From assembly GCA_938008665.1 (NCBI GenBank), contig CALLKA010000126.1:4859-68858 (forward strand): a stretch of 64,000 nt of DNA, in the 5' to 3' direction. The translations under genes were made by a program, and so were the position numbers. Below the pieces are notes generated by a model. The model was given only the letters and a program-made list of their open reading frames with translations. It did no database searches and was not told the origin of the DNA. The stretch is from an uncultured Bacteroidota bacterium (GTDB taxonomy: Bacteria > Bacteroidota > Bacteroidia > Chitinophagales > Chitinophagaceae). Position 1 is the stretch's first letter. Each line of letters opens with the position of its first letter. Positions 56,905 through 64,000 of this stretch are shown one piece after another.

Positions 56905-58326
56905 TTAAAATTTAGTATTTTCAATAAAAGGGTCATCTGGACCTATTTTTTCAGATTGGTATTTTAAAATAGCGGCATCACATTGTTTCCGTAATAAAAC
57001 AAGTTGCTTAGCATATTTCGGATTTGCAGCAAGGTTATTCTTTTCGAGTGGATCACTTTTCAAATCATATAATTCTTCGGGCGCACTAATTAAACGATAG
57101 CGAAAATATTTCCAGTTGGCGCTGCGAATCCCTTCACTAGATGGTATTTCAGGTAACTTCCATAAGTGTTCTATTAATATTGATTTTCTATTGGAGGGGA
57201 TATTTCCTTTTGCAACAAAAGGCATTAAATTTTGTCCTTGGTAATTTTTAGGCGCAGTAATGCCAGCAATACCCAGCATTGTTTTTGTTATATCAATGTT
57301 TAATACCATGGCATCAATGGTAGCGGGCTTATGGATCCTAGGATCATAAATAATTAAAGGAACTCTAATGGAAACATCATACATCAACCATTTGTCGGCC
57401 AGCTGACGGTCACCTAAAAAGTAGCCATTGTCCCCCATCACAATAATGATGGTATTATCTTCTATTCCTTGCGCTTTTAGTTGTTTTCGTATAAGGCCAA
57501 TTTCATCATCTATTTCAGTAATCATACGATAATACCCTTTGACCATATTTTGATACTTTTCGGGGGTATCAAAACGCCACTTCCACCTCGTTCTATTGAA
57601 TCCTTCTTGCACAGGAATGGGCAGTTTATTGAAAAATGAATCATTCCCTAAAACAGGTTCTGGAATCACTATGTTTTTATAAAGACTATCCGATTTTTGT
57701 TGCCAAAAATATTGTGCTATTGAATTATCGTGCCCATGTGGTGCGCTAAATGAAATGGAAAGACAAAAGGGTTTATCTGTGGGCGCATTTTTAATAAAAT
57801 TTTGCGCTTGATATCCAGAATACCTGGTAAGATGCACGGTATCATTACCTATTTTTTTATAAAAATAACCTTGCTTTTCCGCCTCTCCGCCTCGGTCGTA
57901 AAAATCGCTTTCGTTAAAATATTGACTTGGGTTATTCATGACAACACCTAATTTCCCAAAGAATCCTACATGATAACCATGGTCCTTAAATATTTTAGGA
58001 TAAATCATTTCAGCATAAGGCGCCCTTAGTTTCGGTTTTTGAAAAGTATAACCATGGGTACGCTCATACAATCCAGTTAAAATAGATGCGCGGCTTGCAG
58101 CACAAATGGGTGTAGTGGAAAATGCATTTTTAAAATAAGTACCCGATACAGCCAGGGTATCCATTTGAGGTGTTTGAATAATTTTATTTCCTGCAATACC
58201 CATTGCATCCCAGCGTTGGTCATCTGTTAAAATAAAAATAATATTTGGCTTTTTAGTTTGCGCAAAAAGTAGCGTTGGGATCAAATAAAAAATGATGAAC
58301 CAATTCCGATTAAAAATAAAACGCAT
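56905..58326 (-). CDS. S1 family sulfatase coupled to GH105
   Basis: A secreted 473-residue sulfatase. Signal peptide residues 1-23 (ending LFAQ). Metal start NIIFILTDDQRWDAMG (Asp35/Asp36), maturation motif CAASR with Cys75 and ASILTGLYERTHGYTF. Downstream are FFGKLG, SFSAPHGHDNS, and VMGDNGYFLGDRQLADKWLM, then RVPLIIYDPR, a block seen in S1 subfamilies acting on uronate or aminosugar polymers. The start is only 4 bases after the GH105 stop codon, so the two enzymes are translationally linked and should act on one glycan. The neighbouring rhamnose genes hint at a sulfated rhamnose or uronate polymer. Maturase not in window. Confidence 0.92.
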   Translation of the reverse strand: MRFIFNRNWFIIFYLIPTLLFAQTKKPNIIFILTDDQRWDAMGIAGNKIIQTPQMDTLAVSGTYFKNAFSTTPICAASRASILTGLYERTHGYTFQKPKLRAPYAEMIYPKIFKDHGYHVGFFGKLGVVMNNPSQYFNESDFYDRGGEAEKQGYFYKKIGNDTVHLTRYSGYQAQNFIKNAPTDKPFCLSISFSAPHGHDNSIAQYFWQQKSDSLYKNIVIPEPVLGNDSFFNKLPIPVQEGFNRTRWKWRFDTPEKYQNMVKGYYRMITEIDDEIGLIRKQLKAQGIEDNTIIIVMGDNGYFLGDRQLADKWLMYDVSIRVPLIIYDPRIHKPATIDAMVLNIDITKTMLGIAGITAPKNYQGQNLMPFVAKGNIPSNRKSILIEHLWKLPEIPSSEGIRSANWKYFRYRLISAPEELYDLKSDPLEKNNLAANPKYAKQLVLLRKQCDAAILKYQSEKIGPDDPFIENTKF

Positions 58327-58330
58327 AAAA

Positions 58331-59473
58331 TTATTTTAATTTTATTATTTCACTTCCTGCCATTAAAAATGCCCCTGTTCCAAAATTTTGCCAGCTGTTT
58401 GCACTTGCTGGCATTGGGTTTGCGCCAATATTTTGTACCCAACCCACTTTTCCATTTTCTTGTTGACAAGCTAAAATAGCTTTCCATGCTTTTAATACAA
58501 CAGGGGTATAAGATGCTTTATTTAAAATTCCATTATTAATACCCCATGCCAATGCGAATGTAAAAAAACCACTGCCACTTACTTCACCATGATCAAACGA
58601 TTCCGGTGATAATAAACTAGTTCTCCAAAGTCCATCTGCAGGTTGTAATATTTTTATTTGTTCTGCCATTTCTATAAATAAATTTTCATAAAATTTTCGA
58701 GTTGGATAATCTTTTGGTAAATCAGTTAACATTAATGCTAATCCAGCCAACACCCATCCATTTCCTCTAGACCAAAAAACTTTTTTGCCATTTTTTTCTT
58801 TAATATCATTTGTTTTTCCCGTTAATAAAAAACGCGCATCTCTTGAAAACAAGTGTGCTTTTTTATCATACAATAGTTCGTAAGCTTGTGCATAATACTT
58901 ATCCATTTCCTTGAGATAGGATGGTTCATTCACTTGTTTTGCATAGTTCACAATCACTGGAGGTGCCATGAACAAAGCATCACACCACCACCATAATATC
59001 TTTTTTTCATCTGGCTCGTTGTTTCCTTTTACGTTTTCATTTCCACCATTTTTCCAAGCATAGGGCTTATACAAGTGGTCCTTAATGATTGTACTGGTTG
59101 GGCCAAGATCAACATTTTTTTCACCTAAAGTGTTGAGGTACAAGTAACTATAACAAATATTCATGTCGTCCGCATGATAAAATCGCTCCCATGGCTTCCA
59201 GCTATTACGAATAGCCATTGATTTTAAAGCCCCTAGATATTCCATGTTTTTCGTGGCTTCATGTGCTTTAACCACCCCAACATAATAGGCACCATTGGTC
59301 CAGTCGGTGGGTGCTTTTGTAAAGATGGGATTGGCTTCCTGCCATTGCATTGCTTTTAGCATTGCCTGTTGCGTTGTCGCACTTTTAGTAATTGCTGTTT
59401 TTTGAAATACTTTGCATCCTTGAAATGAAGCAGTTGCCAATAGAAAACTTAAAATTTGAATACCTATTTTCAT
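58331..59473 (-). CDS. GH105 family unsaturated glucuronyl/galacturonyl hydrolase-like lipoprotein
   Basis: A 380-residue (alpha/alpha)6-barrel enzyme of the GH88/GH105 clan. The N terminus has a lipobox (TASFQGC, Cys20), so it is probably anchored in a membrane facing the periplasm. Conserved blocks: [35 protein letters not shown] (Asp of the active-site face), [14 protein letters not shown] with the expected catalytic Asp, [19 protein letters not shown], and [20 protein letters not shown]. Known members remove the 4,5-unsaturated uronate left by polysaccharide lyases, from rhamnogalacturonan, ulvan and similar polymers. It is first in a run of minus-strand genes that continues through the sulfatase and the rhamnose pathway. 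Confidence 0.88.
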   Translation of the reverse strand: MKIGIQILSFLLATASFQGCKVFQKTAITKSATTQQAMLKAMQWQEANPIFTKAPTDWTNGAYYVGVVKAHEATKNMEYLGALKSMAIRNSWKPWERFYHADDMNICYSYLYLNTLGEKNVDLGPTSTIIKDHLYKPYAWKNGGNENVKGNNEPDEKKILWWWCDALFMAPPVIVNYAKQVNEPSYLKEMDKYYAQAYELLYDKKAHLFSRDARFLLTGKTNDIKEKNGKKVFWSRGNGWVLAGLALMLTDLPKDYPTRKFYENLFIEMAEQIKILQPADGLWRTSLLSPESFDHGEVSGSGFFTFALAWGINNGILNKASYTPVVLKAWKAILACQQENGKVGWVQNIGANPMPASANSWQNFGTGAFLMAGSEIIKLK

Positions 59474-59481
59474 GTGTTTGA

Positions 59482-59616
59482 TTATTTTGAATTGTAATCT
59501 CTAAATTAGTCTTATTAAATAATTTAAGTTATGATATTTATTGAATATTATGCTTCGTTTTTTAAAAACTGTAAATATTAAATTAGGCAAGTAGCATAAT
59601 TCAAAATAAATTAGTC
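59482..59616. promoter_or_regulatory. Repeats in the GH105/SGNH divergent promoter region
   Basis: TTATTTTGAATT (59482-59493) and its exact reverse complement AATTCAAAATAA (59598-59609) flank a region that also holds ATTATGCT (59547-59554) with AGCATAAT (59593-59600). TAAATTAGTC occurs as a direct repeat (59502-59511 and 59607-59616), 105 bases apart, close to ten helical turns. The region is very AT-rich, so chance contributes, but the arrangement between two divergent operons suggests regulatory DNA. Confidence 0.35.
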
Positions 59617-59628
59617 ATTAATCTAATC

Positions 59629-59691
59629 ATATTTATTATAGAAGTCATATCTGTTATTCGTAAATTCAATAATGACTTCTATAATAAATAT
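59629..59691. repeat. Perfect 20-base inverted repeat upstream of the double SGNH gene
   Basis: ATATTTATTATAGAAGTCAT (59629-59648) is matched over all 20 bases by its reverse complement at 59672-59691, with a 23-base spacer. The arm centres are 43 bases apart, about four helical turns. The right arm ends 22 bases before the start codon at 59714 and is followed by TTTTATTTG. It may be a pair of operator sites, a leader hairpin with a weak T run acting as an attenuator, or the remains of a tiny mobile element; no target duplication is seen. Confidence 0.7.
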
Positions 59692-59713
59692 TTTTATTTG
59701 AATCTTACGTAAT

Positions 59714-61471
59714 ATGAAACGACTACTGTTTACCCTTTCTTTTATTTATTTTACTTTTTTTGCATCGGCACAGAATAATATAACTTGGTGGAAATTGGCA
59801 GACACATCTATGTCTGTAATGGATGGGCAAGCTTGGCAAAGTGAAATAGGCAATGGAACGCAACGTCTTCCTCCTCGTGCAGCAGACTTAGTTCGACAAG
59901 CCGTATGGGACTTATCACAACAATCTGCAGGGCTTTCAATTAGATTTATTAGTAATGCACCACAGATAATCATTCGATATAAAATAACTGGACCTTTAAA
60001 TAAACCGCACGTTCCATCTACTGCAGTTAGCGGCGTAGATCTATATTGCACTGATAGTGATGGTATGTTGCATTGGGCTTCTGGAAAATATAGTTTTAAA
60101 GACACTATACAATATGTATTTGACAACCTAAGGCCTAATGATAATTTTCATAAACTAGGTAGGGAGTATCAACTTTTTTTACCATTATTCAATAGTGTTA
60201 AAAATTTAGAGATTGGAGTGACTAATGGAAGTCTTTTTAAAATTCAGCCGCATCGGATTGAAAAACCTATAGTCGTATATGGTACTTCCATTGCACATGG
60301 TGCATGTGCCAGTCGGCCTGGTATGTCCTGGACCAATATATTATCTCGTAAACTTGATCGATCAGTTATAAATTTAGGTTTTGCAGGCAACGGGCGTTTA
60401 GAAAATTCCTTAATTGATCTTATCAACGAAATTGATGCTCGAGTTTTTATACTTGATTGTTTACCTAATTTACTTAGTAAGGATATAGATTCAGTAACAC
60501 TTCAAAAGCGCATTATTGCATCAGTAAAGTTAATTAGATCAAAACATCCACATACGCCAATCTTACTTACGGAACATGCTGGCTATACGGATGGATACAT
60601 GATTCCAGAGCGTCAAACTTTGTTTGAAGGTGCTAATAAAATATTGAATGTAGCTTTTGAGCAACTTACTAAAGAAAATATCACTAGCATATATTTACTT
60701 TCTTTAAAGGAAATAGGGATAGAAGAGCAAGCAATGGTAGATGGCACACATCCAAACGATCTTGGTATGATGCGCTATGCAGAAGCTTATGAGAAAAAAC
60801 TGCGAGATATATTTAAGGAACCCGTTGGGAAGTTAAAAACTCAAATTCCAATTCGACAACGCCGTACCCCCGCTAACTTTGATTGGGAGGCCCGTCATTA
60901 TTCAATATTAGCTTTAAACAAAACAGAATCAAATAAAGTATTACTAATAGGCAATTCCATTACCCATAATTGGGGAGGAAAACCCAATATTAAAAGCAAT
61001 GAGTCCTGGCAAAAATATCTTGCTCCTTATGAAGTCCGAAATTTTGGATTTGGAGCGGACCGTATTGAAAATGTTTTGTGGCGCATTTATCACGATGAAT
61101 TGGCTGACATTTCACCTGAAAAAATTATAATTAATATTGGCACCAATAACTTACGCGTAAATAGCAATGAAGAAATTTTAGAAGGGCTTCGCTTTTTAGT
61201 GCAAGTAATAAAAATGCAGCAACCACAAGCCAAAATAACAATGTTGGGGATTTATCCTAGGAGAGAATATATGGATCGCATTGTATTAATTAATAAAGGT
61301 ATTCGTACGATGACAAAATCTGAAAAAGTTGGATTTGCAGATATTGGTAAAGTGTTGTTGCAAGCAGATGGTAAAATTAATGAAGCATTATTTACCGATG
61401 GTTTACATCCTAAACCTGCCGGGTATGAAATATTGGGAGAAAAGTTAGAAGTGATTTTAAAAAATAATTAA
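59714..61471 (+). CDS. Tandem SGNH hydrolase (GxDLY / GDSL-3 / GDSL-2 fusion)
   Basis: A secreted 585-residue protein with two complete SGNH esterase domains. The signal peptide is residues 1-19 (ending ASAQ). The N-terminal beta domain (about 20-170) contains GVDLYCTDSDG, the GxDLY signature of that domain. The first esterase, about 175-370, has VVYGTSIAHGAC (Ser), NLGFAGNGRLE (Gly) and DGTHPNDLGM (Asp/His). The second, about 395-585, has VLLIGNSITHNWGG (Ser), FGFGADRIENVLWR, NIGTNNLRVNS (Asn) and DGLHPKPAGYEI (Asp/His). The two domains are only distantly related, so this is not a recent duplication. The likely role is removal of acetyl or other esters from a polysaccharide. The beta-helix gene follows 26 bases later. 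Confidence 0.9.
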   Translation: MKRLLFTLSFIYFTFFASAQNNITWWKLADTSMSVMDGQAWQSEIGNGTQRLPPRAADLVRQAVWDLSQQSAGLSIRFISNAPQIIIRYKITGPLNKPHVPSTAVSGVDLYCTDSDGMLHWASGKYSFKDTIQYVFDNLRPNDNFHKLGREYQLFLPLFNSVKNLEIGVTNGSLFKIQPHRIEKPIVVYGTSIAHGACASRPGMSWTNILSRKLDRSVINLGFAGNGRLENSLIDLINEIDARVFILDCLPNLLSKDIDSVTLQKRIIASVKLIRSKHPHTPILLTEHAGYTDGYMIPERQTLFEGANKILNVAFEQLTKENITSIYLLSLKEIGIEEQAMVDGTHPNDLGMMRYAEAYEKKLRDIFKEPVGKLKTQIPIRQRRTPANFDWEARHYSILALNKTESNKVLLIGNSITHNWGGKPNIKSNESWQKYLAPYEVRNFGFGADRIENVLWRIYHDELADISPEKIIINIGTNNLRVNSNEEILEGLRFLVQVIKMQQPQAKITMLGIYPRREYMDRIVLINKGIRTMTKSEKVGFADIGKVLLQADGKINEALFTDGLHPKPAGYEILGEKLEVILKNN

Positions 61472-61497
61472 TGTGTGTTGCCTGAAAAAATTTGATA

Positions 61498-63750
61498 ATG
61501 AAAAAAATATTTTATTGTGGATTATTTGCCTTGATAATAGTTAGTTTATTTTCCTTTCAAGGTCAAGTGATTGAAGTAAAGAGGTTTTATGTTGCCGTGA
61601 ATGGCAAAGATGCAAACAATGGGTCAATTGATCAGCCTTTTGCTACATTAGAACATGCAAAGAAAGCAGTGAGAATGGCAAAATATGATAACCCTAATAC
61701 GCCTATTGAGGTGGTTATCAGAAAGGGCGTTTATTATTTAGAACAAACGCTTGAATTTACCGCTGCAGATTCCGGAACAAAATCAGCACCCATTATTTGG
61801 AAATCTGCGGCTGGTGAAAAAGTTGTTTTAAGTGGAGGTAAGCGTTTATCTGGCAATTGGCAAAAATCAACCAATGGAATTTGGTTTATTGATATACCGG
61901 AAACCAAAGATTGGAAAAGAGAGGTGAATGTGCCTGAAAAATATACAAAAAAGCCTGCTCTACCTTGGAACTTTCGGGAACTATTTGTCAATGGTAAAAG
62001 AGCCATCCGCGCACGTTATCCAAATGTCAATCAAAACAATCCATACATATATGTATCATCAAGTTCACCCAATCAATTGACAATTTCAGAAGGGGTAGTA
62101 AAAAAAAGCTGGGGAGCTGAATCGGATGCTCAAATTAATATAGTGCCTCGCTGGCGTTTTTTTAATCAATGGAATGATGTAGTTGGCGTTAACCAAGAAA
62201 CAGCTACAATAACTATTGGACCTCGCGAACAACATGGTGAAATAGATAAGGGAAGCTGGTTTTGGATTGAAGGTGTAAAGGAAGAATTAGACATGCCTGG
62301 AGAGTGGTATTTAGATCATCAACTTGGCAGATTATTTTATAAACCATTACAAGGGGAGCTGCCCAATAATTCCGAAATTATCGCGCCCTACTTAAATAGA
62401 ATATTTTATTTAAAGGGTGATATTGAAACTGGGGCCTATGTTAAGAATATATATTTTCAGGGTTTAAACTTTCAACATACCAGTTTTACTTTAGGTCAAA
62501 TAGAAGCAAGGGTTCACACCGACTGTGCTGTTATGTTTGAGAATACAAAGCATTGTAGTATAACTGATTCTTATTTTGAAAATATTGGTGGCTATGCATT
62601 CTGGTTACACCTGGATAGTAAGAACAATATTTTTGATAACAATACGGTGAAAAATTCTGGCGGCGGCGGTGTTCTTTTAACAGGTGCTAGATTATCTTAT
62701 ATGGATGATACAAAAATTTTTACGGCTGGTGAAAAAGCGGCAAAAGTTTTTCCAATGCTTAATAGAATAACAAGGAATACAGTGGCGCATTGTGGCAAAA
62801 TACGATATTATGGTGGTGGCGTTCATATTGATTCAAGGCCAGCATCTATGGCAATGGAACCAGGAAATTATATTTCACATAATCACTTTAGTGACTTATC
62901 GCGAAATGGCATATTTGCATTTAGAAATCAGGGTGGAAATGTTGTTGAATTCAATGAAATACATGATTGCATGCAAACTACTATTGATGGCGCTGCGATT
63001 CATTTTGCAACGATGAATCGCTTAGCAGCACCAAACTTTATAATGAATAATTATCTATATGATATCTGGGGATACGAACAATTATTAAATGCAACACCTC
63101 GAAGAACATTAGCGAATGGCATATTTCTTGACTGGGCTACGAGTAATACAACCCTAAAGAATAATGTGATTTACAATGCTGGGGATAAAGAAATCAAACC
63201 GATTATGGGCAATTGGAATCTTCAGATTGAAAACAATCTTGCTTCAAAAACAAAAATAGAGCCTTTTTTACCACAGGAAATCGGGCCAAAGGGAACCGCT
63301 AGTCATAGTATTTATAATGAACAACTTAAAAATATTGGTGCTGTCATTACATCAGCTGAAAAAAATAAAATTTTATATAAAGGTAATTGGCAGAATAAAC
63401 AAATAGCAGGAATGAGAAACCTATTTAAATATAACTGCCAACAAGCTGCACCGGATAGTGCTGCAGAATGTACTTATTTGTTGCCTATAAACGAATCAGG
63501 TAAGTACAAACTTTGCTTCATGTATTTCCCGGATGAAAAAAGCGCTTCCAATGCAAAAATCTCCGTTCAACATGCTAGTGGTGTAGAAACTTTAGAGTGG
63601 AATTTTAGAAAAGGAGATCCGCTTGGATTTGCAGTGAGGGTGGGTGAATATTATTTTGAGAAAGGGAAGTCTGCAACTGTGACTATTTCTAATGAAAATG
63701 CAAATGGTTATATTATTGCTGATGGCGTTGGAATAATTAAACAAGATTAA
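61498..63750 (+). CDS. Right-handed beta-helix glycan-active protein
   Basis: A secreted 750-residue protein from the ATG at 61498 (the frame opens at a TTG two codons earlier). Signal peptide to about residue 22. The opening FYVAVNGKDANNGSIDQPFA and TLEHAKKAVR, then IRKGVYYLEQTLEFTAADSG and VVLSGGKRLSGNWQ, is the standard start of large parallel beta-helix proteins in families such as GH141, GH110 or polysaccharide lyases. The helix core carries SITDSYFENIGGYAFWL, NNIFDNNTVKNSGGGGVLL and RITRNTVAHCGKIRYYGGG, with NYISHNHFSDLSRNGIFAF. A C-terminal ~130-residue beta-sandwich (KYKLCFMYFPDEKSASNAKI, YYFEKGKSATVTIS) resembles a carbohydrate-binding domain. The family and substrate are not settled by eye. 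Same operon as the double SGNH gene. Confidence 0.85.
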   Translation: MKKIFYCGLFALIIVSLFSFQGQVIEVKRFYVAVNGKDANNGSIDQPFATLEHAKKAVRMAKYDNPNTPIEVVIRKGVYYLEQTLEFTAADSGTKSAPIIWKSAAGEKVVLSGGKRLSGNWQKSTNGIWFIDIPETKDWKREVNVPEKYTKKPALPWNFRELFVNGKRAIRARYPNVNQNNPYIYVSSSSPNQLTISEGVVKKSWGAESDAQINIVPRWRFFNQWNDVVGVNQETATITIGPREQHGEIDKGSWFWIEGVKEELDMPGEWYLDHQLGRLFYKPLQGELPNNSEIIAPYLNRIFYLKGDIETGAYVKNIYFQGLNFQHTSFTLGQIEARVHTDCAVMFENTKHCSITDSYFENIGGYAFWLHLDSKNNIFDNNTVKNSGGGGVLLTGARLSYMDDTKIFTAGEKAAKVFPMLNRITRNTVAHCGKIRYYGGGVHIDSRPASMAMEPGNYISHNHFSDLSRNGIFAFRNQGGNVVEFNEIHDCMQTTIDGAAIHFATMNRLAAPNFIMNNYLYDIWGYEQLLNATPRRTLANGIFLDWATSNTTLKNNVIYNAGDKEIKPIMGNWNLQIENNLASKTKIEPFLPQEIGPKGTASHSIYNEQLKNIGAVITSAEKNKILYKGNWQNKQIAGMRNLFKYNCQQAAPDSAAECTYLLPINESGKYKLCFMYFPDEKSASNAKISVQHASGVETLEWNFRKGDPLGFAVRVGEYYFEKGKSATVTISNENANGYIIADGVGIIKQD

Positions 63751-63756
63751 AATATC

Positions 63757-63942
63757 ATTAAGGCAACTGTTAATGTTAATGAGCGATGGAAAATTGCAAT
63801 TTTACTTTGTTTTGCTTCTTCATTAAATTACATAGATAGGAGTGCGCTAGTAATCCTAGCACCCACTATTCAAAAAAAATTGCTTTGGACGGATATAGAT
63901 TATGCAAATATTACTTCATTATTTGTTTTTAGTTATACAAAT
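63757..63942 (+). pseudogene. Broken N-terminal fragment of an MFS transporter (hexuronate type)
   Basis: Directly after the beta-helix gene the frame reads NERWKIAILLCFASSLNYID, then RSALVILAPTIQKKLLW and DYANITSLFVFSY, the first ~55 residues of an ExuT-like MFS transporter. There is no ATG, GTG or TTG in this frame between the previous stop and the homologous start. An ATG (63773) lies one frame over, so a frameshift near 63780 is likely. After FSYT (63942) the sequence no longer looks like an MFS helix. It appears to be a remnant of a uronate transporter gene; the rest may be lost or may lie beyond a rearrangement. What fills 63943-64000 I cannot say. Confidence 0.6.
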
Positions 63943-64000
63943 ATTCAAAAACATAGTAATGAAAAATTTGTTGTTAAGCGAGTAGGCATGTTAATTAAAT

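Noticed and set aside
59502..59616. AATTAGTC as a shared regulator half-site across several promoters (also near 23410 and 46851)
   Set aside because: An 8-base AT-rich word is expected several times in 64 kb; only the longer CGGACTAGCT match is kept as a finding.
59629..59691. The 20-base inverted repeat as the end pair of an insertion sequence or MITE
   Set aside because: The whole element would be only 63 bases, there is no target-site duplication, and no second copy was noticed in the window.

Overview
The window looks like the chromosome of an AT-rich member of the Bacteroidota, most likely Chitinophagia/Chitinophagaceae. Supporting signs are a SusC/SusD pair, many secreted enzymes whose signal peptides end in AQ, Rieske and SusD-type lipoproteins, S46 dipeptidyl peptidase, DUF4397, DUF6090, DUF6526 and VPS10-like families, and very weak ribosome binding sites. 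No rRNA, tRNA, CRISPR array, insertion sequence, prophage or replication origin was seen. The theme throughout is scavenging of glycans and peptides; about 41 genes and one gene remnant are supported.

Region 1 (1-10.3 kb) holds the tail of a GH2 enzyme, an S1 sulfatase, a GNAT acetyltransferase, a GH33 sialidase, an S46 dipeptidyl peptidase, a small membrane protein, a second S1 sulfatase and a Tat-exported Gfo/Idh/MocA oxidoreductase. Region 2 (10.3-23.4 kb) is all on the minus strand: a ThuA/PQQ-type sugar dehydrogenase/PKD/cytochrome c fusion, a DUF6526 protein, a giant FAD/Fe-S D-lactate or glycolate dehydrogenase-like protein, a VPS10-like beta-propeller protein, a Rieske lipoprotein, a carboxypeptidase-regulatory-like protein and a DUF6090 protein. 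Region 3 (23.4-34.6 kb) holds a GH95 fucosidase coupled to an SGNH esterase, two thioredoxin-fold proteins, a paralogue of the VPS10-like protein and an M14 carboxypeptidase.

Region 4 (34.8-41.5 kb) is a SusC-SusD-DUF4397 uptake operon followed by a phosphodiester glycosidase. Region 5 (41.5-49.9 kb) is an apparent 3-keto-glycoside operon: DUF1080, Tat-exported Gfo/Idh/MocA, a double DUF1080 protein and, only 16 bases further, an unrecognised protein with kinase-like motifs. An N-acyl-D-amino acid deacylase and an MFS sugar transporter lie beside it. Region 6 (49.9-63.9 kb) is a rhamnose-centred unit. The minus strand carries GH105, S1 sulfatase, AraC regulator, RhaT, rhamnulose-phosphate aldolase/lactaldehyde dehydrogenase, rhamnose isomerase and rhamnulokinase in a row. 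The plus strand carries a double SGNH esterase, a beta-helix glycan-active protein and a broken hexuronate-type MFS transporter. The two arms diverge from a 240-base region containing a perfect 20-base inverted repeat.

Read together, regions 5 and 6 suggest an organism that opens sulfated and esterified rhamnose/uronate polysaccharides outside the cytoplasm, imports rhamnose through RhaT and converts it to dihydroxyacetone phosphate and lactate. Other sugars would be opened by oxidation at C3. The most interesting items are the kinase-like protein appended to the 3-keto operon, the large inverted repeat in the rhamnose-region promoter, a perfect palindrome on the start codon of a TlpA-like gene, and a 10-base motif shared upstream of the SusC and DUF1080 operons.
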